The notes beneath the pieces were generated by a model. That model ran no database searches and was not told the origin of the DNA. It saw nothing but the letters and a program-made list of their open reading frames with translations. A stretch of 64,000 nucleotides of DNA from a bacterium (GTDB taxonomy: Bacteria > Zixibacteria > MSB-5A5 > GN15 > FEB-12): the NCBI GenBank assembly GCA_020444475.1, contig JAHLKV010000001.1, positions 248,001-312,000 of the forward strand, written 5' to 3'. Numbering within the stretch: position 1 is the first letter of the stretch; each line of letters begins with the position of its first letter. A program made the position numbers and the translations under genes. Shown here piece after piece: positions 17,703 through 25,503 of this stretch.

Positions 17703-20393
17703 TTAGTGGGTCAGTCCGGCCGAAGCCGAGTCGGAAGCATCGCCGGCCATCTCGAACAGAGAACGAACCTCCCAGTCCGGATGCTCTTTCAGGGCGCTGC
17801 GATTGAAACGGATTTTCGACGGGTCAACATCAAGCCGATAATACCCCAGCCGGTTGTTCTCGACCACCGGCCAGTCCGTACCCAGCCCGGCGTTGACTTC
17901 GTTCTTCATCCGATACAGGTACCGCGCCTGGTTAAACCCGGCTTCGATATCTTCCTTGTACATCCAGCCCGATTCGGCATTTTGCCGCGACCAGGCCAGC
18001 TTGGCGAAATACTTAAACGACTTCCCGGTCAACCGCACCGGCTGACCATTGATCCGCACTACAAACCGCTCCCGGTCCTGACTGCCGTCGATCTCGATCA
18101 CTTCAGGTTCGCCGAGAACCACCGGCGTGGTTTCAAATGTTACGGGCTTCATCTGAACCTCCTCTTTATACTTTCTCGTCTTGTTATTGATTTCCATACG
18201 CTTATCATGATTCTTGACCGCCTGACGAAGGTCGCTGTCGGACAGCGACACGAGGTCGGCGGGAGTCTCCACTCCGAGATTACGAAGCCCCGCAAACTCC
18301 GCCCGACCAAGCAAACGCCCGAATCGCTGATACAGCCTCTGCATCGAACCGGGAAGGCCGGTACGCAGACTGAAGGCGTGAGTGCGGAGCCGCTCGATCA
18401 CCGGGGCATTGCGATCGGTCGCGGCTACCAGAGAGGCCAGTGAGCTGACCAGATGCGCGACCGTCTCCCCCAGGCTCATGATCTGCCCGAGATGAATCTG
18501 GAAGCGCTCCTCGAGTCGCTGGGCCGGAACGAGCCGTGTCCACTCGTCGAGCAAAAGCAGCGCCTTCAGCGCTGCCGCCTGATGATACGAAAGTGGTTCC
18601 TGTCGGTGGTTTTCGGGGAGCAGACAGGACGCTTCGACCACCGCATGGTCATAGCGCTGATAGAGCGTCCGAAGCGGTGTCTGGTCGGCCAGTTCAGCGC
18701 GAGAGAGCATCCCCGGCGGACGCCGCCAGTCGCGCCCGGACAGCGCCAGCGCCGTCCAGCCGAACATCGTCTCCGGGTAACCGGCCTCGAGCCGCTGCAT
18801 ATAGCCGATACCATCGGCAACCGACAGCCCGGTCCCGGCCAGCGCCCGCCCGGCAGCGGTGGTTTCGAAATGTCCCGACGGTTCCGATTCGAGAATCAAT
18901 CCGGCGGCGCACAACTGGCTGAGCGCTGCGGACCAGACCGGCGTGAACTCCGGTTCGAGACGACCGCGAAGCGTCTGTTCGTAGATCGCGCCAAGCTCCG
19001 ACTCGGAGCGCGCCAGACGCGACGCGACCAGATTAAGCGCCCAGTCCGCGGGCGGCATGCTGCCCAGCTGCGAGCACAAGCAATCCGCCTGCGGCGGCGC
19101 GATATAGCTCTCCCACAAGACTTCGCGATCAAACTCGGAGTCGGCCAGCACGATCGCCCGGCCGACTGCTTCCCCGGCATGCCCGAGCCGACCGGCCCGA
19201 CCGGTCATGTTGTCGAATTCGGCCCGCGAGATCGGTACCAGCGCCGGACGACCGTCGTACATCCCCGATGCATACTTGACCGTTTCGAGATAGACCGTGT
19301 CGGCCGGGAGGTTGACGCCCATAGCTAAAGTAGTGGTTGAGAATACTACCCTAACCTTTTTCTGCAAAAAGGCATCCTCAACCACTTCACGTTGTTTCGG
19401 CGTCAGGTCGGCATTGTGAAAGGCAACTCCCCGTCGAAGGGCCTGGATCAGCGAGCGGCTCAGAAACGAAGGCTCTTCGGTCTCCAGCGCAGCTACCGCC
19501 TCGGCCGCCGGCGGCCAGTTGACCGCCGCCGCCAGGCGGAACGCCAGGGCCATCGTGTCCTGACGTGACTTGAGAAAAACGAGTGTCGAGCCGCCTTCCC
19601 GGTGCAGGTGATCGAGAAAGATCTCAATCTGGTCCTGCCCCGGCTCCGGTTTCAAAAACGGTTCCGAACCATCGGCCCCGGAGTTGAAACTCCGATACCG
19701 AAACGACCCGTCGGCGGCCACCCCGCGATACAAATCGAGCGGGCGGGCGTTTTCCTGGACCAGCTCGGCCCGTAACCAGTCGGCCAGCTGCCGGGCGGCA
19801 TGGTCGCTGATCGAGGCTGACAGGCCGATCAGCCGCGGCTGATAATGTCCGACCAGGAGCTTGGTCAGAAGACGCTCCAGGACGGCCCCACGGCCCGGCT
19901 CAGCCAACATCTGGAGCTCATCGACTATGCACAGCCCCACCCCGGCCAGACGGTCCATCTCGACCGTCGCCAGCAAATCCAGCTTCTCGTAAATCGCCAC
20001 GGCGATCTGATAATCCCCTTCGGCGAACGCCCGGTCGTTCTCATGATGGTCCCCGGTAACGATCAGCGTCCGGATGCCGAGCGGCTTATAGCGGCTTTCC
20101 AGATGCCGCCCGATCTGCTCGGCCAGTGACTTGAGCGGCACCAGCCAGATCGCCCGATGCCGCTCGGTCAGACATTTGAGGGCCGCCATCTCGGCGCAGA
20201 ATGATTTCCCCGAAGAAGTCGGTGCGGTGATCACCAGATTCTCCGCACCTCGATCGGACAAACCGATCCCGCGCACCAGACCGGCGCGCACCGCCCGGCT
20301 CTGCACCGGCAGTAGTGACTCCCCCTGATCCACCCGCCAGAGCTCGACGACCCGGCGCGGTATCCCCTCTCTTTCGAGATCACGTATCTGCAT
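17703..20393 (-). CDS. Ski2-like DEAD/DEAH helicase with C-terminal winged-helix-like extension
   Basis: 896 residues. The superfamily 2 core has motif I ITAPTSSGKSF (about 54-64), motif II VDELQML (about 162), motif III LSAS, motif IV region FSTTTLAMGVNLPAD and motif VI FDNMTGRAGRLG (about 396), as in Hel308/Ski2 proteins. A helical region with an HhH-like segment (LRNLGVETPADLVSLSD) follows. Residues about 748-896 look like a separate winged helix (VRLTGKSFKYFAKLAW, YLYRMKNEVNAG). The join is a lysine- and asparagine-rich stretch encoded by AT-rich DNA that contains a strong internal ribosome binding site and ATG. The wHTH part could therefore be made alone (17703-18152, 149 residues), or the two genes were recently fused. 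Role in DNA repair or RNA remodelling is inferred from family only. Confidence 0.82.
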   Translation of the reverse strand: MQIRDLEREGIPRRVVELWRVDQGESLLPVQSRAVRAGLVRGIGLSDRGAENLVITAPTSSGKSFCAEMAALKCLTERHRAIWLVPLKSLAEQIGRHLESRYKPLGIRTLIVTGDHHENDRAFAEGDYQIAVAIYEKLDLLATVEMDRLAGVGLCIVDELQMLAEPGRGAVLERLLTKLLVGHYQPRLIGLSASISDHAARQLADWLRAELVQENARPLDLYRGVAADGSFRYRSFNSGADGSEPFLKPEPGQDQIEIFLDHLHREGGSTLVFLKSRQDTMALAFRLAAAVNWPPAAEAVAALETEEPSFLSRSLIQALRRGVAFHNADLTPKQREVVEDAFLQKKVRVVFSTTTLAMGVNLPADTVYLETVKYASGMYDGRPALVPISRAEFDNMTGRAGRLGHAGEAVGRAIVLADSEFDREVLWESYIAPPQADCLCSQLGSMPPADWALNLVASRLARSESELGAIYEQTLRGRLEPEFTPVWSAALSQLCAAGLILESEPSGHFETTAAGRALAGTGLSVADGIGYMQRLEAGYPETMFGWTALALSGRDWRRPPGMLSRAELADQTPLRTLYQRYDHAVVEASCLLPENHRQEPLSYHQAAALKALLLLDEWTRLVPAQRLEERFQIHLGQIMSLGETVAHLVSSLASLVAATDRNAPVIERLRTHAFSLRTGLPGSMQRLYQRFGRLLGRAEFAGLRNLGVETPADLVSLSDSDLRQAVKNHDKRMEINNKTRKYKEEVQMKPVTFETTPVVLGEPEVIEIDGSQDRERFVVRINGQPVRLTGKSFKYFAKLAWSRQNAESGWMYKEDIEAGFNQARYLYRMKNEVNAGLGTDWPVVENNRLGYYRLDVDPSKIRFNRSALKEHPDWEVRSLFEMAGDASDSASAGLTH
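18150..18163 (-). promoter_or_regulatory. internal ribosome binding site and ATG within the helicase frame
   Basis: On the minus strand AGGAGG at 18163-18158 lies five bases before an in-frame ATG (18152-18150). Directly upstream the sequence turns AT-rich and includes AAGTATAAAG. This is far stronger than a chance internal Met and would yield a 149-residue protein starting MKPVTFETT. Confidence 0.55.
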
Positions 20394-20448
20394 CAGATTC
20401 TCCTGCTCAGATTCCTCTACTCTTCGTCAATCAACTTTCAATCGCCCG

Positions 20449-20682
20449 TCATTCCCCGCAGGACTGATAGCCGCAGGACGGACAGCTGAAACAGCTCCCC
20501 AGCCGGACCATCGCCCCGGTGCAGTCCGGGCAGGTCCCGGCGTTGGGATAACAGCATTCATCGAACCGCGAACGCCCGATCTGCACAAACGCCGCTTCGT
20601 CGAACATTCCCGGTTCGACGGCAAATCCCCCCTGCCCGGCAGCATCAAACGAGAGATAGCTCTCCCTGTCTATCTGTGCCAT
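20449..20682 (-). CDS. small C-terminal zinc-ribbon protein
   Basis: 77 residues from an ATG with AGAGGAG upstream; the frame is open further but the extension has no start as good. The N-terminal half (AQIDRESYLSFDAAGQ) has no family I know. The C-terminal 35 residues hold a zinc ribbon, CPDCTGAMVRLGSCFSCPSC, with two CxxC pairs and a last CG. This resembles the zinc-binding C-terminal tail of adenosylcobalamin-dependent ribonucleotide reductase (NrdJ), here as a free-standing protein. No nrdJ is in the window. It lies 55 bp upstream of the helicase on the same strand, so co-expression is possible. Function unknown. Confidence 0.6.
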   Translation of the reverse strand: MAQIDRESYLSFDAAGQGGFAVEPGMFDEAAFVQIGRSRFDECCYPNAGTCPDCTGAMVRLGSCFSCPSCGYQSCGE

Positions 20683-20771
20683 ATCCGCATCTCCTCTGGG
20701 TGTGATAGTGTTCTTATCGGTGGCAAATCCAGAATACTGCACATTTGTGCCCCTGTCAAGCAAAAAAAGGA

Positions 20772-20787
20772 CGACCGCCACCGGTCG
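20772..20787 (-). terminator. terminator downstream of the TonB operon
   Basis: Six-bp stem CGACCG/CGGTCG with a CCAC loop, followed on the minus strand by TCC and seven T residues. It is the more classical of two hairpins after the tonB stop at 20904. Confidence 0.65.
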
Positions 20788-20839
20788 CCGGATCTCCCCC
20801 GCTAAGCTCTTGTCGGACAAATACCGCTGGCCACAGAAA

Positions 20840-20876
20840 AACGGTGATGCGGGTATTCACCACCCGCACCACCGTT
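20840..20876 (-). terminator. long hairpin just after the last tonB gene
   Basis: A 15-bp stem with one mismatch and a seven-base loop (arms 20840-20854 and 20862-20876), 28 bp beyond the tonB stop. On the minus strand it continues TTTTCTGTGG. It probably works with the hairpin at 20772 to end the operon transcript. Confidence 0.65.
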
Positions 20877-20903
20877 CAAAATCGAAGCGGCTAAGGACGA
20901 GAA

Positions 20904-21644
20904 TCAGCTGGTCAGCTTGAAATCGTAGTTAAACGTCACCCAGCAGGCCACCGGCTGGCCGTTCTGAATACCGGGTTTGAAGCGGCACTTTTTGGCCGCC
21001 TCAACAGCGGCCTCGTCCAGCGAAGCGGTCCCGGAGGACTTCGCCACCAGGGCATCACGAGCCGAACCACTCTTGTCGACCAGCACCTTGACCCAGACGG
21101 TTCCTTCGATACCCGCCTGTTTAGCCAGACGCGGATACTCCGGTTTTTCCTGATAAATCATCTCGGGATAAATCTCAACCGGGACGAATTCCGAAGGCGC
21201 CGGGAGATAATCTTCTTCCTGAATGTCGACCACGATATCGCCGCCGTCGCCGACCGCAGAGGTGACATCGGGAGCGATAATCTCGGCCATTTCTTCACGG
21301 GTCGCCAGCACGACATCATCATCGAGCACTTCTTCATCGGCCACCGGAGTCGGAATACCGACTTTCGGGGCGGCGACGTTGGGCTGGTTCACCTTGACCT
21401 GCGGCGGCTTTTTGGCGATCGCCGGCGGCGGGCCGAGATCGGCTACCGTCTTAATGACAGTCGCCGCCTCAAACACGACCTCGTCGTCCTTGCCGATATT
21501 GGCAATCAGCCAGGCCGTGCCCAGAATCAGCAGGACAAACGCCAGCGTGCTCAGCGTACCCAGGCCGAAATTGCGCTGATACTTGGCTTTCAGCTCGTAG
21601 GCACCGTACGGCGAATACAGAGCATTGTATGTGTTGTTGGCCAT
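20904..21644 (-). CDS. tonB: TonB energy transducer (second copy)
   Basis: 246 residues. A cytoplasmic N-terminus with SPYGAYELKAKYQRN precedes a single membrane helix (about 31-49, LSTLAFVLLILGTAWLIA). A proline-containing, acidic periplasmic linker follows, then a TonB C-terminal domain (about 160-246: IYQEKPEYPRLAKQAGIEG, VWVKVLVDKSGSARDALV, CRFKPGIQNGQPVACWVTF). It transmits ExbB/ExbD proton energy to outer-membrane receptors. It is the last gene of the Ton operon, 90 bp after the other tonB, with an extended -10 element in the gap suggesting extra transcription. GAGG lies upstream of the ATG. Confidence 0.9.
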   Translation of the reverse strand: MANNTYNALYSPYGAYELKAKYQRNFGLGTLSTLAFVLLILGTAWLIANIGKDDEVVFEAATVIKTVADLGPPPAIAKKPPQVKVNQPNVAAPKVGIPTPVADEEVLDDDVVLATREEMAEIIAPDVTSAVGDGGDIVVDIQEEDYLPAPSEFVPVEIYPEMIYQEKPEYPRLAKQAGIEGTVWVKVLVDKSGSARDALVAKSSGTASLDEAAVEAAKKCRFKPGIQNGQPVACWVTFNYDFKLTS

Positions 21645-21680
21645 TGACGTATACCTCGTCTAAACTTTGCCGCTTCTACT

Positions 21681-21689
21681 ATTATAACA
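21681..21689 (-). promoter_or_regulatory. extended -10 promoter element before the second tonB
   Basis: The minus strand reads TGTTATAAT, matching the extended -10 consensus TGnTATAAT, about 37 bases before the tonB ATG at 21644. No good -35 is visible, which extended -10 promoters tolerate. Confidence 0.4.
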
Positions 21690-21734
21690 TACCAGCGGGT
21701 ACAGTCGTTTCTTCCAATCTTACGTTCCGTCGAT

Positions 21735-22490
21735 TCATCGGGTCAGCCGGAAATCGACCTGATACGCCGCCCAGACCGGAATCGGCCGGCCGTTCTGGAT
21801 AGCCGGACTAAACCGGTTCGAATAGGCCGCCTCCAGCGCCGCCTGATCCAGAATCGCGGACTCGGAAGACTTCACAACTACCGCGTCCCTGACGCTTCCG
21901 TCGATATCGACCAGTACCTTGATCCACACCTTCCCTTCGAGCCCGGCCTCTTTGGCCAGACGCGGATACTCCGGCTGGACCTCGTAGACCATTCTCGGCT
22001 GAATCTCAACCGAGACGAAAGAATCGATCGGCGGATAAAACACCGGCAGACTGGTCTCTCCCAATCCTCTCGATGTTCCTTCGTCCGAGTCCCACGGTGC
22101 TTCGCGGCCGTCTATGAGACCACGAAGCTGGTCCTGATCGGCTATGACCTCGTTGGCGTCGAGGTTCAAGTCATCAATCACAGGAGTGAGATTCCAACCA
22201 ACTTTGCCGTCGATGACCGGTTTTGCCGGTCCTCCTCTCATCGTGGCGACCGGTTCATCCGGTATCACCCTGTAATCTCGGCTCAGATCGACAACAGTCT
22301 CGACCGGAAGCCTCGGTACAAGCGGTCCGTCAACCGGACCGGCCTTGTTTCTGCTCGTCAGCAGTGAGGGGACTGCGACGGCTGCGATCACGAACAGGAT
22401 TGTCAGTCCGTTCGCTATCAGGAGATTTCGTTGGTAGTGCCTCTTTAGCTCCCAAGCGCCGTACGGTGAATACGTACGGCACATGACCAT
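21735..22490 (-). CDS. tonB: TonB energy transducer (first copy)
   Basis: 251 residues. Same plan as the downstream copy: TYSPYGAWELKRHYQRN in the cytoplasm, one membrane helix (about 25-45), a long linker and a TonB C-terminal domain (about 165-251: YEVQPEYPRLAKEAGLEG, VWIKVLVDIDGSVRDAVV, NRFSPAIQNGRPIPVWAAY). The two copies differ mainly in the linker, suggesting different receptor sets or lengths of periplasmic reach. It starts three bases after the exbD stop; a second ATG two codons in is an alternative start. Confidence 0.9.
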   Translation of the reverse strand: MVMCRTYSPYGAWELKRHYQRNLLIANGLTILFVIAAVAVPSLLTSRNKAGPVDGPLVPRLPVETVVDLSRDYRVIPDEPVATMRGGPAKPVIDGKVGWNLTPVIDDLNLDANEVIADQDQLRGLIDGREAPWDSDEGTSRGLGETSLPVFYPPIDSFVSVEIQPRMVYEVQPEYPRLAKEAGLEGKVWIKVLVDIDGSVRDAVVVKSSESAILDQAALEAAYSNRFSPAIQNGRPIPVWAAYQVDFRLTR

Positions 22491-22493
22491 GAC

Positions 22494-23150
22494 TTACAGC
22501 TCTCCTCTCTCCATTGCGCCACGAATGGCGAACTCCAGGATTCTATCATCGCGGTCCTCCCACTCGCCGATTGCATAGCGGTAGGAGAACTTGCCCTGCT
22601 CTTTGGTCAGTTCATCAACCTTGATACCAAGCTGATCGGCCGTGTACTTGTTGAACGAACGCTCGATCAGATCGATTTCGTCCAGCAGGTTCACCATGTC
22701 CGAGTAGTTGGCTTCGCGGTCAAGCAACAGCAGCGTATTCAATCGCTCGTTGGCCCGGTTTTCGTTGACCAGGATAGACCGAAGCGTATCCGGCCAGAAA
22801 ACGTAACCGAGTGAGTCCGGAGCCTCCGGGTCCGACGGCAGCAACATGGGAAGATTCTCCGGTGTCGCCGTCTTCAGATGCCACCAGTAGCGGCCCTCGT
22901 TGTCGACACGAACGGTCAGGAGATTGGACTCCTTGACTTCGACCTGCTGGTCTTGTTCATCCGCGGGCGGGAGGTTGATTTCCATCGCCTGCGGCATCGC
23001 AAACACTGTCGACACCATATAGAAAATGAGCAACAGGAATGCGATATCGACCATCGGCGTCATATCGATGCGGATGGCGATACGGCGTTTCGGCCGCCTG
23101 AGGCCTTTTTTACCGCCCTTTGCTGCCCGTTCTACAACATCGCCGGCCAT
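22494..23150 (-). CDS. exbD: ExbD/TolR-type biopolymer transport protein (second copy)
   Basis: 218 residues, longer than the usual approximately 140. The N-terminal RIAIRIDMTPMVDIAFLLLIFYMVST carries the ExbD helix with the essential Asp (in MTPMVDIAF), which protonates during energy transfer. The periplasmic part is extended and ends in an unusual region (YANSDMV-like helices, then EWEDRDDRILEFAIRGAMERG) not typical of ExbD. AAAGGAGAG lies upstream of the ATG. It follows the first exbD by 41 bp. Confidence 0.88.
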   Translation of the reverse strand: MAGDVVERAAKGGKKGLRRPKRRIAIRIDMTPMVDIAFLLLIFYMVSTVFAMPQAMEINLPPADEQDQQVEVKESNLLTVRVDNEGRYWWHLKTATPENLPMLLPSDPEAPDSLGYVFWPDTLRSILVNENRANERLNTLLLLDREANYSDMVNLLDEIDLIERSFNKYTADQLGIKVDELTKEQGKFSYRYAIGEWEDRDDRILEFAIRGAMERGEL

Positions 23151-23191
23151 ACCGTCATCACTCTCCTTTCAAACAGGAACTGCTGCATGGA

Positions 23192-23662
23192 TTACACCTC
23201 GGTTTCATGATCGGTAATGATCAGGAAGCGTTCCATGTAGTTCAACTGCATCTCTTTCATGACGTCCTGCATCACCCCGAAACTGGCTCGTCGGTCGGCT
23301 TTGACCACCACCAACGCTCTCGGGTTGCGGGTTCTGACGCGGATGATATCGGAGGCCACCGTCTCCGGACTGGCGGTCCGGACGATTCGGGCGCTGGTCT
23401 GCACCGTCTGGCCGTCGATATTGACATCGACCTTCTCTATATAATCGACGTAGATCGAGTCCAATTTGGTTACCGTTACGTAAATGACGTCTTTATCCGG
23501 CAGCTCGATCTGTGAATGCGACATGGGCAGTTCCACCGCTTTGGCCTCCGGTGGTTTGAACTGCGTGGTCGCCATATAGAAGATCAGCAGCAGAAAGGCG
23601 ATATCCACCATCGGCGTCATGTCGATACGGATGGCTACCCGCCGTTTCTTCTTAATCGACAT
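23192..23662 (-). CDS. exbD: ExbD/TolR-type biopolymer transport protein (first copy)
   Basis: 156 residues. The ExbD pattern VAIRIDMTPMVDIAFLLLIF at the N-terminus contains the conserved membrane Asp. The periplasmic domain ends with ALVVVKADRRASFGVMQDVM, the standard ExbD fold segment. It starts three bases after exbB, with AAGGAAAG inside the exbB 3' end acting as ribosome binding site. Together with ExbB it forms the proton-driven motor for TonB. Confidence 0.92.
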   Translation of the reverse strand: MSIKKKRRVAIRIDMTPMVDIAFLLLIFYMATTQFKPPEAKAVELPMSHSQIELPDKDVIYVTVTKLDSIYVDYIEKVDVNIDGQTVQTSARIVRTASPETVASDIIRVRTRNPRALVVVKADRRASFGVMQDVMKEMQLNYMERFLIITDHETEV

Positions 23663-23665
23663 CGC

Positions 23666-24424
23666 TTACTTTCCTTCTTTCTCTTTGAGAAGCTGCATCA
23701 CTTCGAAGGTGGCCTCGTCGGTGGTGTAGTTGAAGGAGTCGACCTTGTTGACAAAGAAGTTATAGAAGAAGATGCCGAGAATACCGGACAGCAGACCGCC
23801 GGCCGTATTCACGAGCGCTTCGGAGATACCGACGGCGAGCTGCTGGGCGTCGATGACGCCGCCTTCGACGTTACCGGTGGCCGCGAAGGCGCGGATCATA
23901 CCGATGGTCGTGCCGAGCAGACCGACCATGGTGGCGATCGACGCGATCGTCGACAGGGCGATCAGGTTGCGCTCGAGCAGCGGTCCCTCGAGAGCGTTGG
24001 CTTCTTCGATGGCCGACTGGGTCATCTGGATGCGCTTTTCGCTGTCGATCGAGGAGTCGCCCTTGATCTGACGATAACGCTCGATACCGGCGCGAAGCAC
24101 GTTGGCAGTGGTGCCGCGCTGCTTGTCGCAGGCCGCCAGGGCGCCATCCAAATCATCCTGCTGCAGCAGGGTGATGAGCTTCTTGAAGAAGACCTGGACG
24201 GAGCTCTTGCCCTTGGCATTGCCGTAGAGCGAGATGTAGCGCTCGATAACGAAGACCATACACATGATGAAGATCATGATAAGCAACACGACCAGCGGAC
24301 CGCCCTGATAGACGGAGTGCACGATCGGGTTTGTCGACGTGCGAAAGACGCCGTACCAGAGTCCGAATCCGATACCGAACGCGATGATGGCGTTCAGCGT
24401 TACAAAGAGTGTCTGTTTAACCAC
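23666..24424 (-). CDS. exbB: MotA/TolQ/ExbB proton channel protein
   Basis: 252 residues from a GTG start with GGAGG ten bases upstream. It has an N-terminal helix (about 5-25), a second (about 42-62, LVVLLIMIFIMCMVFVIERY), a cytoplasmic loop and two C-terminal helices (about 155-185 and 200-225). The family segment LSTIASIATMVGLLGTTIGMI is clear, as is GISEALVNTAGGLLSGILGI. It forms the pentameric inner-membrane channel of the Ton motor. One ExbB serves two ExbD genes here. Confidence 0.93.
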   Translation of the reverse strand: MVKQTLFVTLNAIIAFGIGFGLWYGVFRTSTNPIVHSVYQGGPLVVLLIMIFIMCMVFVIERYISLYGNAKGKSSVQVFFKKLITLLQQDDLDGALAACDKQRGTTANVLRAGIERYRQIKGDSSIDSEKRIQMTQSAIEEANALEGPLLERNLIALSTIASIATMVGLLGTTIGMIRAFAATGNVEGGVIDAQQLAVGISEALVNTAGGLLSGILGIFFYNFFVNKVDSFNYTTDEATFEVMQLLKEKEGK

Positions 24425-24456
24425 CTGAGATTAACCTCCAATTACGTACGCAATCA

Positions 24457-25461
24457 CTATATCTCAATACCTTTTGCCGCAACCATGACGAACATCGCAA
24501 GAGAGACGAACACACCCCAGGAAAGTGCATTGGCAAGTGCCCCGACTCCGTACGACGTTCCCAGACTGTCGAACATCGACGCCGCATCAAACGAGTACGT
24601 GCCGCCGAAGAACGACAAGACGAACACCACCATGAACAGGATCACCGGGATCCAGTTCAGCTTGAGGGTCCTTTTCAGTTTCAAGGCCAGTAGGTCGCCC
24701 TTCTCTTTCGACCCGAACAGCAGATACAGCGTGAACACCGGCAGTGCGATCGCCAGCAACTGATACAGCAGCATCAGCACACCGCTGAGGGCCAGCATAC
24801 CCGATGAGAACACGTAGCCGCCGACCGATCCCAGGGCGCCGAGCGCTCCAAACCAGGTCAGCGAACTGACATCCTTGACGACCTTCTTACGGGCCACCGC
24901 ACTGTGGATGACCTGCTCGCCGCCGATGGCGCTTCCCGGATCGGCCTGCTCACCGGCCGCCGCCACGCTGTCTGAAAATGCCGCATCGGCCAGAGCAGCC
25001 GAATCAATAGCTTCGGCGACTGAGTCGGCCAGACCCGCAACCACCTCGGCACTGTCGGCCATGCCAACAGGCGTTTGCTCGGCCGCCGCCGGGGCTGTCT
25101 GGCCGGGCTTCGTTTCTGTCACGGTCTCGGTATAGGCCGAGTACCAGGGAAGGAATAACGATCCAATGATAATCAGGCAGGCGACGGCGAGGACGAGGCG
25201 TTCACCGAACGAGATGCGCTCTTCGAGCAGCGTATTGTGGTCGCGAATGATCTCGCCCTTTTCCCGCTTCTCCTTCAGCTGCTCAACCAGCTTCTGGCGC
25301 TCGGCATCCGACTTGAAGAGGTCCCGGGGCTTGCCCGGAAACACCTCAAAGCCGATATACCGGAACCGATGCGCATCATCGATGCGGTTTTGAGAACCGG
25401 ACTGTCCGCCGTGAGACCCCGAAACCTGCTGTGACTCCGACTTCTTCTCTTTGTCCGCCAT
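24457..25461 (-). CDS. multi-pass membrane protein of the Ton operon, unknown function
   Basis: 334 residues with AGGAG upstream of the ATG. The first 85 residues are hydrophilic and charged (EKKSESQQ, RQKLVEQLKEKREKGE). A helix at about 88-108 is followed by an alanine- and proline-rich periplasmic stretch (about 110-185), then four helices (about 200-225, 228-255, 275-297, 310-330). I recognise no family. Its place between the TPR gene and exbB, with 32-42 bp gaps, argues that it is a dedicated part of this Ton system, perhaps an assembly or gating subunit. Confidence 0.7.
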   Translation of the reverse strand: MADKEKKSESQQVSGSHGGQSGSQNRIDDAHRFRYIGFEVFPGKPRDLFKSDAERQKLVEQLKEKREKGEIIRDHNTLLEERISFGERLVLAVACLIIIGSLFLPWYSAYTETVTETKPGQTAPAAAEQTPVGMADSAEVVAGLADSVAEAIDSAALADAAFSDSVAAAGEQADPGSAIGGEQVIHSAVARKKVVKDVSSLTWFGALGALGSVGGYVFSSGMLALSGVLMLLYQLLAIALPVFTLYLLFGSKEKGDLLALKLKRTLKLNWIPVILFMVVFVLSFFGGTYSFDAASMFDSLGTSYGVGALANALSWGVFVSLAMFVMVAAKGIEI

Positions 25462-25503
25462 TGAGACTCCTGGACAGATATACCGTCTGTGTATGCGGTC
25501 GGC

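Noticed and set aside
23516..24763. 415-codon plus-strand open frame over exbB
   Set aside because: Antisense shadow of the Ton operon; composition typical of reverse-complement GC-rich coding.
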